The notes under the pieces were generated by a model. The model was not told where the DNA came from. It saw only the letters and a list, made by a program, of their open reading frames with translations, and did not search any database. From Cytophagales bacterium (GTDB lineage: Bacteria > Bacteroidota > Bacteroidia > Cytophagales > Spirosomataceae), in NCBI GenBank assembly GCA_013298125.1, contig JAAFJP010000012.1, positions 62,001-126,000 on the forward strand: a stretch of DNA of 64,000 nucleotides, in the 5' to 3' direction. Made by a program: the position numbers and the translations under genes. Positions 47,779 through 56,140 of the stretch are shown here, piece after piece. The stretch's first letter is position 1. The number at the start of each line of letters is the position of its first letter.

Positions 47779-48219
47779 ATGGCTCAATCACGTAGTTTTA
47801 TAAATATTTGGATTCATTTCGTCTGGGCAGTAAAAAAGAGAGAACCATTATTATCTAAATCATTTCGAACTAATTTATGCAAACATATCCTTGAAAATGG
47901 ACGTAGTAAAAATATTTATGTGGATATGATTAATGGAGTAGAAGACCATTTGCATTGTTTGGTAAGCTTAAAATCTATTCAGAATGTTTCTGATATTGCC
48001 CAAAAACTAAAAGGAGAATCCTCCAAATGGATTAATGATAATGGATTAGTGAATGGAATTTTTGAATGGCAAGAAGGTTATGGAGCTTTTTCGGTAAGTC
48101 CAGACCCTAAGCATTTAAAAAGAGTTAGAAATTATATTAAAAATCAAGAGAAACACCATGAGCGGAAATCATTTGATGAGGAAATGGAGGAGTTTGAGCG
48201 AATGATTGGAGCTGAATGA
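47779..48219 (+). CDS. Y1 (HUH) transposase, IS200/REP-associated type
   Basis: A 146-residue single-domain HUH enzyme. The HUH motif is H57-L58-H59 in GVEDHLHCLVSL; W97 onward reads WQEGYGAFSVSPD, typical of REP-associated Y1 transposases; the catalytic Tyr is Y119 in RVRNYIKNQEKHH with Q123. All key residues are present. Such enzymes cut and join single-stranded DNA at hairpins. It is bracketed by three perfect palindromes and interrupts the metY-metX interval, with no second (TnpB-like) gene. Confidence 0.92.
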   Translation: MAQSRSFINIWIHFVWAVKKREPLLSKSFRTNLCKHILENGRSKNIYVDMINGVEDHLHCLVSLKSIQNVSDIAQKLKGESSKWINDNGLVNGIFEWQEGYGAFSVSPDPKHLKRVRNYIKNQEKHHERKSFDEEMEEFERMIGAE

Positions 48220-48287
48220 TTTTATATTATAAATAGAGAATACAAATTTATTATCACAATTCATTTTGGTCTATATATAAAAGAAGA

Positions 48288-48347
48288 GTTTTGTTCAATA
48301 TCCATAACGAGGGGTTTAAACCCCTCGTTATGGATATTGAACAAAAC
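48288..48347. repeat. Perfect 60-bp palindrome 2 (centre GGGTTTAAACCC)
   Basis: Arms 48288-48317 and 48318-48347 are exact complements. The core ATAACGAGGGGTTT differs from palindrome 3 (ATAGCGAGGGGTTT) by one base that is compensated in the other arm. The outer arm GTTTTGTTCAATATCC differs from palindrome 1. Confidence 0.95.
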
Positions 48348-48410
48348 AGGTTGAAAAATACTATTGAATACTTTATTACTTCAATTTACATTTGCCTTGA
48401 ATACGAAGAA

Positions 48411-48468
48411 TTTTGTCGACTATCCATAGCGAGGGGTTTAAACCCCTCGCTATGGATAGTCGACAAAA
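48411..48468. repeat. Perfect 58-bp palindrome 3 (centre GGGTTTAAACCC)
   Basis: Arms 48411-48439 and 48440-48468 are exact complements, TTTTGTCGACTATCCATAGC plus the shared GAGGGGTTT core. It is followed at 48474-48484 by GAAATACTGTT, the reverse complement of AACAGTATTTC that follows palindrome 1 at 47747-47757. It lies 45 bases before the metX start. Confidence 0.95.
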
Positions 48469-48513
48469 CCGCAGAAATACTGTTGAGTAACTAAACTGAG
48501 AAGACATGAAATA

Positions 48514-49626
48514 TTGAATCAGTTAGAATCTAAGAAAACATTGAACAACATAAACACATACAAACACAATAACCCCTTCCCATTAGAAGCAGGAGGCATT
48601 TTACCCGAACTTGAACTCAGTTATCAGGCTTTGGGAGAACTCAATCAAGAGCGTTCAAATGTCGTGTGGGTATGCCATGCCTTCACGGGGTCGCAGGATG
48701 CGGAGGACTGGTGGCAAGGGCTGATTGGTCGTGGAAAATTATTTGACCCAGATAAACATTTTATCATTTGCGTAAACGTTTTGGGTTCGCATTATGGTAG
48801 TACGGGACCACTTTCGATTAATTCCGAAACTGGAAAACCGTACTACCATGATTTCCCTTTAATCACGATTCGAGACATTGTTAATTCCTTTGACATTCTC
48901 CGTGAACACCTCGGAATCCATCAGATTTATACCTGCATCGGTGGTTCTTTGGGTGGGCAACAGTGCGTTGAGTGGGCGATTTCTCAACCAGAACTCATTG
49001 AAAATCTGATACTTATCGCTACCAATGCACAACATTCTCCTTGGGGGATTGCCTTTAATGAATCCCAAAGAATGTCCATCGAAGTTGATCCAACTTGGAT
49101 TGAAAGTAATGCACAGGCGGGACTCAAAGGTATGATGGCAGCAAGAGCAACGGCATTGATTTCGTATCGTAATTATGAAACCTACGGCGTTACGCAAGCC
49201 CGTCGGGATGAACCTTTGGGCAAATCACATAGGGCGGTAACTTATCAGCGTTATCAGGGTGAAAAATTAGCACAACGATTCAATGCCTTTTCGTATTATG
49301 TACTCTCGCAAGTGATGGATTCGCAGGATGTTGGGCGTGGACGAGGCGGTGCAATCAAGGCATTATCCCAAATAAAATCAAGAACTTTGGTGATGGGCAT
49401 TAAGTCGGATGCTTTGTTTCCGATAAATGAACAGGCATTTTTGGCAAAACACATTCCTGACTCCACTTTCCAATCTTTGGATTCATTGTACGGTCACGAT
49501 GGTTTTTTGATTGAAAGTCAGTTGATAACGAAAGCGATAAAATTATGGCAAAAATTCATTCGATTTGACGTTAATCCGATGTATGAGTTTTTCAAGAAAT
49601 TGGAAATGAAAGAAGAATTGGTATAG
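48514..49626 (+). CDS. metX: Homoserine O-acetyltransferase
   Basis: A 370-residue alpha/beta-hydrolase-fold acyltransferase. It opens with FPLEAGGILPELELSYQALG and has GSHYGSTGPLS near residue 92, the nucleophile elbow GGSLGGQQ near 145, and the His in YGHDGFLIES near 330. It acetylates homoserine to give the metY substrate. The only start I can place is TTG at 48514 (TTG 48541 is an alternative); the nearby ATG at 48506 is out of frame and stops after three codons. Confidence 0.9.
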   Translation: MNQLESKKTLNNINTYKHNNPFPLEAGGILPELELSYQALGELNQERSNVVWVCHAFTGSQDAEDWWQGLIGRGKLFDPDKHFIICVNVLGSHYGSTGPLSINSETGKPYYHDFPLITIRDIVNSFDILREHLGIHQIYTCIGGSLGGQQCVEWAISQPELIENLILIATNAQHSPWGIAFNESQRMSIEVDPTWIESNAQAGLKGMMAARATALISYRNYETYGVTQARRDEPLGKSHRAVTYQRYQGEKLAQRFNAFSYYVLSQVMDSQDVGRGRGGAIKALSQIKSRTLVMGIKSDALFPINEQAFLAKHIPDSTFQSLDSLYGHDGFLIESQLITKAIKLWQKFIRFDVNPMYEFFKKLEMKEELV

Positions 49627-49651
49627 AAATTCGATACTAAAAAAATCTATT

Positions 49652-49682
49652 AAAAGGGTTGAGGATTGTCCTCAACCCTTTT
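49652..49682 (+). terminator. Intrinsic terminator after metX
   Basis: AAAAGGGTTGAGGA (49652-49665) pairs with its complement at 49669-49682 around TTG and runs into a T6 tract. It ends the SAM-controlled operon 25 bases after the metX stop. Confidence 0.9.
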
Positions 49683-50033
49683 TTGTATCTACTAATCTTC
49701 TATTTCCTCTTTTAAAATAGAATATTATTTTACTTTTCCAATTTATAAAGAGAGTACAATTTTCAAAAAAGCCGTTTAGAGTATGTTTGGATGTGGTTTG
49801 AAAAATAAATTAAAAATAATTTTACTTTTATTTGGTTATAATTTAACAAAGGTATAACTTGCCTGAGTTATTTACCAAATAACATTCTCCTCAGTAGTCC
49901 TTATAAAATAGCCCTTAAAACTTTATTTACAGTACTTTATTCTCTAAAATTATACATTTTAGGGCTGGAAAATCTATTGCCTTTTAAAACGTAATATCGC
50001 AAACTTTATATAATTAAAACCAACAAAACAATT
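49683..50033. other. Intergenic region upstream of the metalloprotease
   Basis: About 350 AT-rich bases without an acceptable coding frame or a strong inverted repeat. It should contain the promoter of the gene at 50034; I could not match both boxes of a Bacteroidota promoter with confidence. Confidence 0.4.
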
Positions 50034-50822
50034 ATGAATTTAAGACTATTTTCCGCTGCCCTTATCGTAGGGGCTTTTATGTTTACTTCATGTTCTGACA
50101 TTGCAGAACCATCAACATTAACTCAAACAATTTCAAAAGAAACTGCCGCCAAAATCAATGCTCTTGGTTTTAATGCAGCTAATACTACCAGAATCGCAGA
50201 AGGATATTTGGTAGAAAAAGACATCGTTTTGACAGATGCTGATTTGGCAAAAGGTGCTTTAATGTATGATAAATCAGCACCAAAAGAGGAGCAATATCGT
50301 ACTACTCAGTTAGTTACAGGCTTACCAAGAGTTATCAAAGTAAAAGTTTCAACTACTCTTCCAACTATTTTTGTACAAGGAACTGACGAGATGATTAGCC
50401 GTTATAATGCTCGGGGTTTGCAAATTACTTTTCAAAGAATTACGAGTGGAACAGCAAATATCAATATCACAAAAGATGAGACTTTACCATCTGGTGTATT
50501 AGGTTCTGGTGGCTTCCCAACTTCGTCAGGTAATCCTTTCGGAACTATCAAAATGAAACCATCAACTTTTGGTAGCAGTCCAAGTTTAGGATATGTTGCA
50601 ACTGTACTTACGCACGAAGTAGGGCATTGCATCGGTTTCCGCCATACAGACTATTTTGCACGTGTTTGCGGTGGTGGTAACGAAGGACAGGCTGGTATTG
50701 GAGCAATTCAAATTCCTGGAACGCCCGCTACAATTGACAATGCTTCTTTCATGATTTCATGTACTGGTGGCAACGTTCCATTCTCAGCAAATGACAAAAT
50801 TGCATTAGATGCACTTTATTAA
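50034..50822 (+). CDS. Zinc metalloprotease lipoprotein (HEIGH/M57 type)
   Basis: A 262-residue lipoprotein (signal ending FTSCSD). The zinc motif is HEVGHCIGFRHTD near residue 200, an HExxHxxGxxH pattern; two Cys pairs are likely. The downstream stretch ends with SFMISCTGG and a FSANDKIALDALY tail typical of the dual-action HEIGH peptidases. Likely periplasmic or surface anchored. Single gene with its own terminator. Confidence 0.8.
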   Translation: MNLRLFSAALIVGAFMFTSCSDIAEPSTLTQTISKETAAKINALGFNAANTTRIAEGYLVEKDIVLTDADLAKGALMYDKSAPKEEQYRTTQLVTGLPRVIKVKVSTTLPTIFVQGTDEMISRYNARGLQITFQRITSGTANINITKDETLPSGVLGSGGFPTSSGNPFGTIKMKPSTFGSSPSLGYVATVLTHEVGHCIGFRHTDYFARVCGGGNEGQAGIGAIQIPGTPATIDNASFMISCTGGNVPFSANDKIALDALY

Positions 50823-50869
50823 TATTACTTTTTCCATAAGCTAAACTTTTTTCGTTTGCGGTATTAATA

Positions 50870-50903
50870 AAAACAGGCTCTAATTCATTTTAGAGCCTGT
50901 TTT
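50870..50903. terminator. Bidirectional terminator
   Basis: AAAACAGGCTCTA (50870-50882) pairs with TAGAGCCTGTTTT (50891-50903) around an 8-base loop. It lies between the convergent metalloprotease and PAP2 genes, whose stop at 50907 is immediately adjacent. Confidence 0.88.
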
Positions 50904-50906
50904 GTA

Positions 50907-51551
50907 TTAATTAAGGAGGTTTTTCTTGTGCCAATTTTTAGGTATCTTTAAGAATATTTTAGTGCAAATAAAATAGATACATAAACTACTAAAAGTACCA
51001 ATCACAGCCCCGCCAAGTACATCTTCTGGAAAATGCTGGAATAAATAATTGCGTGAATAACCTACCAACCAAGCCATTAAAACGAAGATAAATCCAGTAT
51101 TTTTATGTTTTGAAAAAAAAGTCAATAGAGTAAAAATGGCAAAGCCAGAAGTAGTATGCCCCGACGGGAAACTTTGATGAATATGAATATCAAGCCCTTC
51201 CACAAAATGCCAATTGATATTTAATTCTTTGAAAAACGCCACAGGTCGAAGTGTATCAAAATATAGTTTTAAAGAGCTGGAAATCAAGGTACTAATAATT
51301 AATGTTGTGACTAAAATTAATGCTCTGTCGTATCTTATAAATAAAAAAGCAATGATTAATAATCCCCAAAACCAACCTTCTCCCATTTGGGTAGCCGTAT
51401 AGAAAAACCAATCCGCCCACAATGAATTATGCGAATTTATGAAGGTCATTTGCTCTAATTTTGTGGTTGATAAAACCAATAGTAAAACACAAAACCAGAT
51501 GATTGTGTAGGGAATAAAAAAAGGGAGGTTACTTTTGATAAGTTGTTTCAT
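50907..51551 (-). CDS. PAP2-superfamily membrane phosphatase
   Basis: A 214-residue protein with about six membrane helices and the complete phosphatase signature: K-x6-RP in LKLYFDTLRPVAFF near residue 95, PSGHTTSGF near 129, and SRNYLFQHFPEDVLGG near 168. These enzymes dephosphorylate phosphatidic acid, undecaprenyl pyrophosphate or phosphatidylglycerophosphate at the outer face of the inner membrane. Context does not choose between them. Confidence 0.88.
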   Translation of the reverse strand: MKQLIKSNLPFFIPYTIIWFCVLLLVLSTTKLEQMTFINSHNSLWADWFFYTATQMGEGWFWGLLIIAFLFIRYDRALILVTTLIISTLISSSLKLYFDTLRPVAFFKELNINWHFVEGLDIHIHQSFPSGHTTSGFAIFTLLTFFSKHKNTGFIFVLMAWLVGYSRNYLFQHFPEDVLGGAVIGTFSSLCIYFICTKIFLKIPKNWHKKNLLN

Positions 51552-51623
51552 TTTGTAAAGTTCGGAATGGAAAATGTTTATTCAAAATGGGTATAAATTT
51601 TGCTTTTAAAATCGTTGTAATAA

Positions 51624-51712
51624 AACCTCACCCCCGACCCCTCTCCGATGGAGAGGGGAGTTTTATTGTCGTATTACTCCCCTCTCCATCGGAGAGGGGC
51701 AGGGGTGAGGTT
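51624..51712. repeat. BIME-like double hairpin, second member of the CCTCACCCCC family
   Basis: Left arm 51624-51660 and right arm 51677-51712 pair with one mismatch and one extra base, around a 16-base spacer. Each arm folds as CCCCTCTCC-GAT-GGAGAGGGG, and the outer tail reads AACCTCACCCC. The plan is the same as 12779-12867, but the loop bases changed from CGT to GAT in both arms. It lies between divergent genes. Confidence 0.88.
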
Positions 51713-51732
51713 AAATCCTGAAATTCATCAAC

Positions 51733-54084
51733 TTGAAAAACCTTTATCTCTTTTTAATTTTCTTAACATCATCCATTTTCGCCCAAACGATTCAACCCGA
51801 AAGTAATGTAGCTGAGATGGAATTGAGTTTGAATAAAATCAATCTCATACATCGCTTTTTGCCCTTAATCAATGGCGAAGGGTTCACGGTTGCAGTGAAA
51901 GAAAATAAGATAGATTCTCTGGATATTGACTTTCAAGGACGCTTGCTTCGTTCTCCATTAACTTCTTCTTTAATCTCAAATCACGCCGCCGATATGGCTA
52001 CAATTTTGGCGGGCGGAGGTAATAGTTCCGTACTACGCAAAGGAATTGCGTGGAAGGCAAAAATTATGTCCATTTCGTTTTCCAATCTTTTTCCAGAGTC
52101 GGATGATTTCTATCGAAAAAATCAAATTTATCTTGAAAATCATTCGTATGGTACTGATATTCAGAATGTTTACAGTAACGTTGCTCTTGCGTACGATGCT
52201 TCAATTAGTCGTCTGAATGACGTTATACACGTTTTTTCTTCTGGAAATTCTGGAAATATTACTCCCACCGATGGGAATTTTAAAGGCATCGCCAACTACT
52301 CAAATCTGACGGGAAGTTTCAAACAAGCAAAGAATATTATAACAGTCGGGGCTGTTGATTCTGTCGGAAAAATTGAACTCAGAAGCTCTCGTGGACCTAC
52401 CTACGACGGGCGACTCAAACCCGAAATGGTGGCTTTTGGACAGGATGGAAGTTCGGGTGCAGCGGCTTTGGTTTCTGGAGTGGCTACTTTGCTACAACAA
52501 CAATATGCTCAGAGTCGGAATGGTGTTAGACCTCCCTCCCATTTAGTCAAAGCTCTTTTAATCAATAGTGCTGAGAATGTAGGCACGAAAGGCATTGATT
52601 ATCAGAGTGGTTATGGAAATGTCAATGCTTTTGCAGCTATCAAAACACTCAATTCTGGACGTTTTTTGACAGGGGAAATCACAAATTCAAGTACCCAAAC
52701 TTTCAATATTTCAGTACCTTCAAACGTTAAAAACCTGAAAGTTACAATCGTCTGGAACGACCCTCCCGCTCTCGAAAAAGCAACAACAGCCTTAGTGAAT
52801 GACCTTGATTTACAAGTAGTTACTCCCAATGGAATCAGAATTTTGCCTTGGGTTTTGAGTAGCTTTCCAAATGCAGATTCATTAAAAAAACTACCAACTC
52901 GAAGACGAGACGTACTCAATAATATAGAACAAGTTACGATAGAAAACGCTGATGCGGGCAAGTATTTAATTTTAGTTTCAGGATTCAAAATTCCGAAGGG
53001 GACGCAGACTTTTTCAGTAGTTTATGATTGGGAATTGGGAGATGAATTTCAATGGCAATTTCCATTGAGTCAGGATAATATTACGCCCAATGAAAACAAT
53101 CTAATCCGTTGGAAATCAACGTTTTCAGACACAAAAGGAGTATTAGAATACTTACCAAACGGTAGTCGCTCGTGGGTGAGGGTGAGTGATATTGACCTGT
53201 CGAAAGGCTCTTATAAATGGAAAGTACCCAACCTGTTTTATTCTCCTTCTCGTCTGCGAATGAATGTTGCCAATAAAGCCTTTGTGAGTGATACTTTTAG
53301 CGTATCAAAACTCTTAGAAATTAAGTTGGGGTATAATTGTACGGACTCACTTTTATTGTTTTGGAATGCACCCGTTTTTGTGAATAAATATGTAGTTTAT
53401 CAATTAGGCAAGCAATATTTAGAACCCATTTTTCAGACAAATCGGTCATCAATTGTTCTTAATAAAAAGCAATATCAGGGCAAATATTTTGCCGTCGCAC
53501 CCATATTAGATAATGGTAAATTAGGAGCAAGAAGTAATGCAATAGCTATTGATAATCAAGGCGTTGGATGTTTTTTAAGAACGTTTACTGTGGATAATAC
53601 TGATGATAAAAAGGCAGAATTGAAAGTAGAGTTTTCTACCTTAAAACAAGTTTCTTACATCATTTTTCAAAAACTAATTGATGGCATTTACCAAGATTTA
53701 TACAGCTTCATTCCTTTTGAAACAAATCTAAAATACCGATACCAAAACGAGTTAGAACAAGGCGAAAATACGTACAGAATGAAGGTGATTTTTCAGAATA
53801 ATTCCGAAGGTTTTTCAAATAGCGAAACGGTCTTTGTTTTTGGAGAAAATGAATACGTAATTTATCCAAATCCTGTCAGAAAATATGATGATTTGAAGTT
53901 CAAAATCAAAAATCCAAGCAATGAAATTTGGCAACTATACAATGGACTCGGGACTTTGGTTTTACAAAAAGAATTAAAAAATATTGAAGAAATCGAAACG
54001 ATAAATCTACCTTCTGGAATGTATTTTTATCGTATTTTGGATGGGAAAAAGGTTTCGGCTTCGGGGAAATTGGTGGTGGAGTGA
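51733..54084 (+). CDS. S8 subtilase-like peptidase with T9SS sorting domain
   Basis: A 783-residue protein with signal peptide (1-18, ending IFAQ). Its S8 domain spans about 45-310 and shows H84 in SNHAADMATIL, Asn in VFSSGNSGNI near 173 and Ser241 in DGSSGAAALVSG. Where subtilisins have the catalytic Asp (AVxDTG), this protein has VAVKENKID, with Glu57 instead. Beta domains follow, and the last ~75 residues form a type A T9SS C-terminal domain (YVIYPNPVRKYDD, GMYFYRILDGKKV, GKLVVE). So it is exported through type IX secretion. The start is TTG at 51733. Confidence 0.82.
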   Translation: MKNLYLFLIFLTSSIFAQTIQPESNVAEMELSLNKINLIHRFLPLINGEGFTVAVKENKIDSLDIDFQGRLLRSPLTSSLISNHAADMATILAGGGNSSVLRKGIAWKAKIMSISFSNLFPESDDFYRKNQIYLENHSYGTDIQNVYSNVALAYDASISRLNDVIHVFSSGNSGNITPTDGNFKGIANYSNLTGSFKQAKNIITVGAVDSVGKIELRSSRGPTYDGRLKPEMVAFGQDGSSGAAALVSGVATLLQQQYAQSRNGVRPPSHLVKALLINSAENVGTKGIDYQSGYGNVNAFAAIKTLNSGRFLTGEITNSSTQTFNISVPSNVKNLKVTIVWNDPPALEKATTALVNDLDLQVVTPNGIRILPWVLSSFPNADSLKKLPTRRRDVLNNIEQVTIENADAGKYLILVSGFKIPKGTQTFSVVYDWELGDEFQWQFPLSQDNITPNENNLIRWKSTFSDTKGVLEYLPNGSRSWVRVSDIDLSKGSYKWKVPNLFYSPSRLRMNVANKAFVSDTFSVSKLLEIKLGYNCTDSLLLFWNAPVFVNKYVVYQLGKQYLEPIFQTNRSSIVLNKKQYQGKYFAVAPILDNGKLGARSNAIAIDNQGVGCFLRTFTVDNTDDKKAELKVEFSTLKQVSYIIFQKLIDGIYQDLYSFIPFETNLKYRYQNELEQGENTYRMKVIFQNNSEGFSNSETVFVFGENEYVIYPNPVRKYDDLKFKIKNPSNEIWQLYNGLGTLVLQKELKNIEEIETINLPSGMYFYRILDGKKVSASGKLVVE

Positions 54085-54087
54085 GGG

Positions 54088-55995
54088 TTAATTCACCCCC
54101 AAACCCGCCAAACTCTTCTTCGCCGCCTCATAATTTGGTTGTAATTCCAAAGTCTTTTTAAAGTCTGCAATTGCCCCTGATTTATCTCCTAAAGTTTGCT
54201 TCGACAATCCTCTGTTGTACCAATGCACTGCATCCGTACTGCCCTCTTTATCAATCACTTGATTGAAATTTTCTAAGGCTTTTGTGGCATTTCCTGTGGC
54301 TAAAAATGCCGTCCCCAAAAAGCCTCTTGCTTGGGTTTGTTTTTCGTTTTTCATGGTCAAAGATTTCTCAAAATCGGGCAATGCTTTTGCCGCTTGGTTG
54401 AGGTTGAAATACGCAATTCCACGATTCATGTATGTCTCGCCCGAACTCGCCCCACGCTTGATGGCTTCCGAAAAATATTCGATGGCTTTTTTGGTATCTC
54501 CTTTGATGCCATAAGCTGTTCCCAAGTTTTCCCAAGGTCCAGCATCTTCTTTGTAACCTAATTCTATGGCTTTTAAATTGGCAGAAATTGACTCGTCCAA
54601 TTTGCCTTCTTTCTCGCCTACGTACTTCCCGTAGGTATAATACGCACGAAAATCGTTGGGGTAAAGTTTGATGATTTGTCCAAATAATGTCCCCGTATTT
54701 TGCCACGTTTCGACCTGTTTTTTGGTTTGAAATAAACAGAATCCCGCAAAGGCAAAAGCTCCCACCCAAACCACTTGTTTCAAACTCTGATTTCGTTCTG
54801 CCAACTTATCCAAAAGCATTGCCAAAACGAAGAATAATCCAATGTACGGAATGTAAGTATAACGGTCTGCCATGATAGCGGCACCTACTGAAATGAACTG
54901 CAAAACCAAAGCAACCGTAACGGCAAAAAAGCCAATTCCGAAGAGAAATAATTTGGTTCTACGAGCTGATAAAATGGTCAATCCGACGACTACTAAGGCA
55001 AAAACTACTCCGAAGGAATAGAATTTTACGTTTGGACCTGTGGCTTCGTAAGGATAAAAAGTACAGAGATTTAGGGGTAAAAATAAATGATAAAAATACA
55101 TCAAAAAGCCGTAGCCAGCGTACTGAATTCTATCTACCATCGTAAAGACTTTCATGCTCAAAGCCGAGCGTTGTTCGCCAATAATATGAATCATTCCGTG
55201 GAAATCTCCACCACTTTGGACGTTGGTCGCAATCAAACCGAAGAGTAGTGAAAAGGCTAAAAAAGGCACTTTTTCAAGAATAGCTTTGGTATCAATTTTA
55301 CGATCTCTCCAATAATCAAATAACAAGAAAACAATGGGTAAAACAACCGCTTGGGCTTTTGATAAACACGACAAAATAAATAGCAACAAACTGATTATTA
55401 AATATTTACGAATTTTTCCAGAATCTAAATAATACAAATATGAAAGACATCCTGCAATAAAAAAGAAGCCATACAAAACGTCTTTACGTTCCGAAATCCA
55501 CGTAACCGATTCAACCCGCATCGGGTGAATAGCGAACAGTAAAGCGGTGAAAAAAGAGGGCATCAAACGGCGTTTGGTCAAAAGCATAATCAACCAAAAA
55601 ACCATGAGGGTATTGAGTAGATGGATAATGAAATTCGTAATAATAAACGCCTTCGGATTCTCAGCACCAGACATCGCAGAATTTATCATCAATGAAACTA
55701 TCGTCAGTGGATGATAATTCAAGGCAACGTGGCTTTTAAATGCTTCGCCATAATGACCTTTGGGTTCGGTTACGAGATAATCATTTTCGATATAAACATG
55801 GTCGTCCCAATCCACAAATTGATTATCGAAACCACCTGAAAAAGCCACAAAAAGGGTAATGATTAAAACGCCAATCGCCAACCATTTTCCATAACTTGGA
55901 GAAGATTTTGTGAGCGTATTTTTGTTTTCAATAGCCTGATTAACAGATGGTTGTGTGTTAATGGGTTTCTTTTGGTATTTATTATTTTTAGACAT
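54088..55995 (-). CDS. TMTC-like membrane protein with C-terminal TPR repeats
   Basis: A 635-residue protein. One hydrophobic segment near residue 35 is followed by VDWDDHVYIEN and LNYHPLTIVSLMINSAMSGA, and then LLFAIHPMRVESVTWISERKD near residue 155, motifs shared with TMTC/DUF1736 O-mannosyltransferase-like proteins. About ten membrane helices precede four or five TPR units from about residue 450 (for example YNRGLSKQTLGDKSGAIADF). It may transfer sugars to exported proteins, an inference from resemblance only. Confidence 0.75.
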   Translation of the reverse strand: MSKNNKYQKKPINTQPSVNQAIENKNTLTKSSPSYGKWLAIGVLIITLFVAFSGGFDNQFVDWDDHVYIENDYLVTEPKGHYGEAFKSHVALNYHPLTIVSLMINSAMSGAENPKAFIITNFIIHLLNTLMVFWLIMLLTKRRLMPSFFTALLFAIHPMRVESVTWISERKDVLYGFFFIAGCLSYLYYLDSGKIRKYLIISLLLFILSCLSKAQAVVLPIVFLLFDYWRDRKIDTKAILEKVPFLAFSLLFGLIATNVQSGGDFHGMIHIIGEQRSALSMKVFTMVDRIQYAGYGFLMYFYHLFLPLNLCTFYPYEATGPNVKFYSFGVVFALVVVGLTILSARRTKLFLFGIGFFAVTVALVLQFISVGAAIMADRYTYIPYIGLFFVLAMLLDKLAERNQSLKQVVWVGAFAFAGFCLFQTKKQVETWQNTGTLFGQIIKLYPNDFRAYYTYGKYVGEKEGKLDESISANLKAIELGYKEDAGPWENLGTAYGIKGDTKKAIEYFSEAIKRGASSGETYMNRGIAYFNLNQAAKALPDFEKSLTMKNEKQTQARGFLGTAFLATGNATKALENFNQVIDKEGSTDAVHWYNRGLSKQTLGDKSGAIADFKKTLELQPNYEAAKKSLAGLGVN

Positions 55996-56018
55996 TGGGT
56001 AAGGAATGTTTTTTTGGT

Positions 56019-56067
56019 ACCACAGACTTCAGTCTGTATTATCGTCAAACAGACTAAAGTCTGTGTT
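56019..56067. repeat. Double hairpin ACAGACT/AGTCTGT
   Basis: Two short hairpins, ACAGACT-TC-AGTCTGT (left) and ACAGACT-AA-AGTCTGT (right), stand in inverted orientation 11 bases apart. Overall arms 56019-56037 and 56049-56067 pair imperfectly. It lies between the divergent TMTC-like and GNAT genes. Confidence 0.78.
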
Positions 56068-56140
56068 ACTAAAATATTCAACAATCATTCCAAAAATACG
56101 CTAAATTTTGAGATATTTACGAAAAATAAACGCCTTAATT

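Noticed and set aside
47684-48468. Three similar palindromes as a possible CRISPR array
   Set aside because: Only three copies, unevenly spaced with a gene between them, full palindromes rather than direct repeats with unique spacers, and no cas genes.
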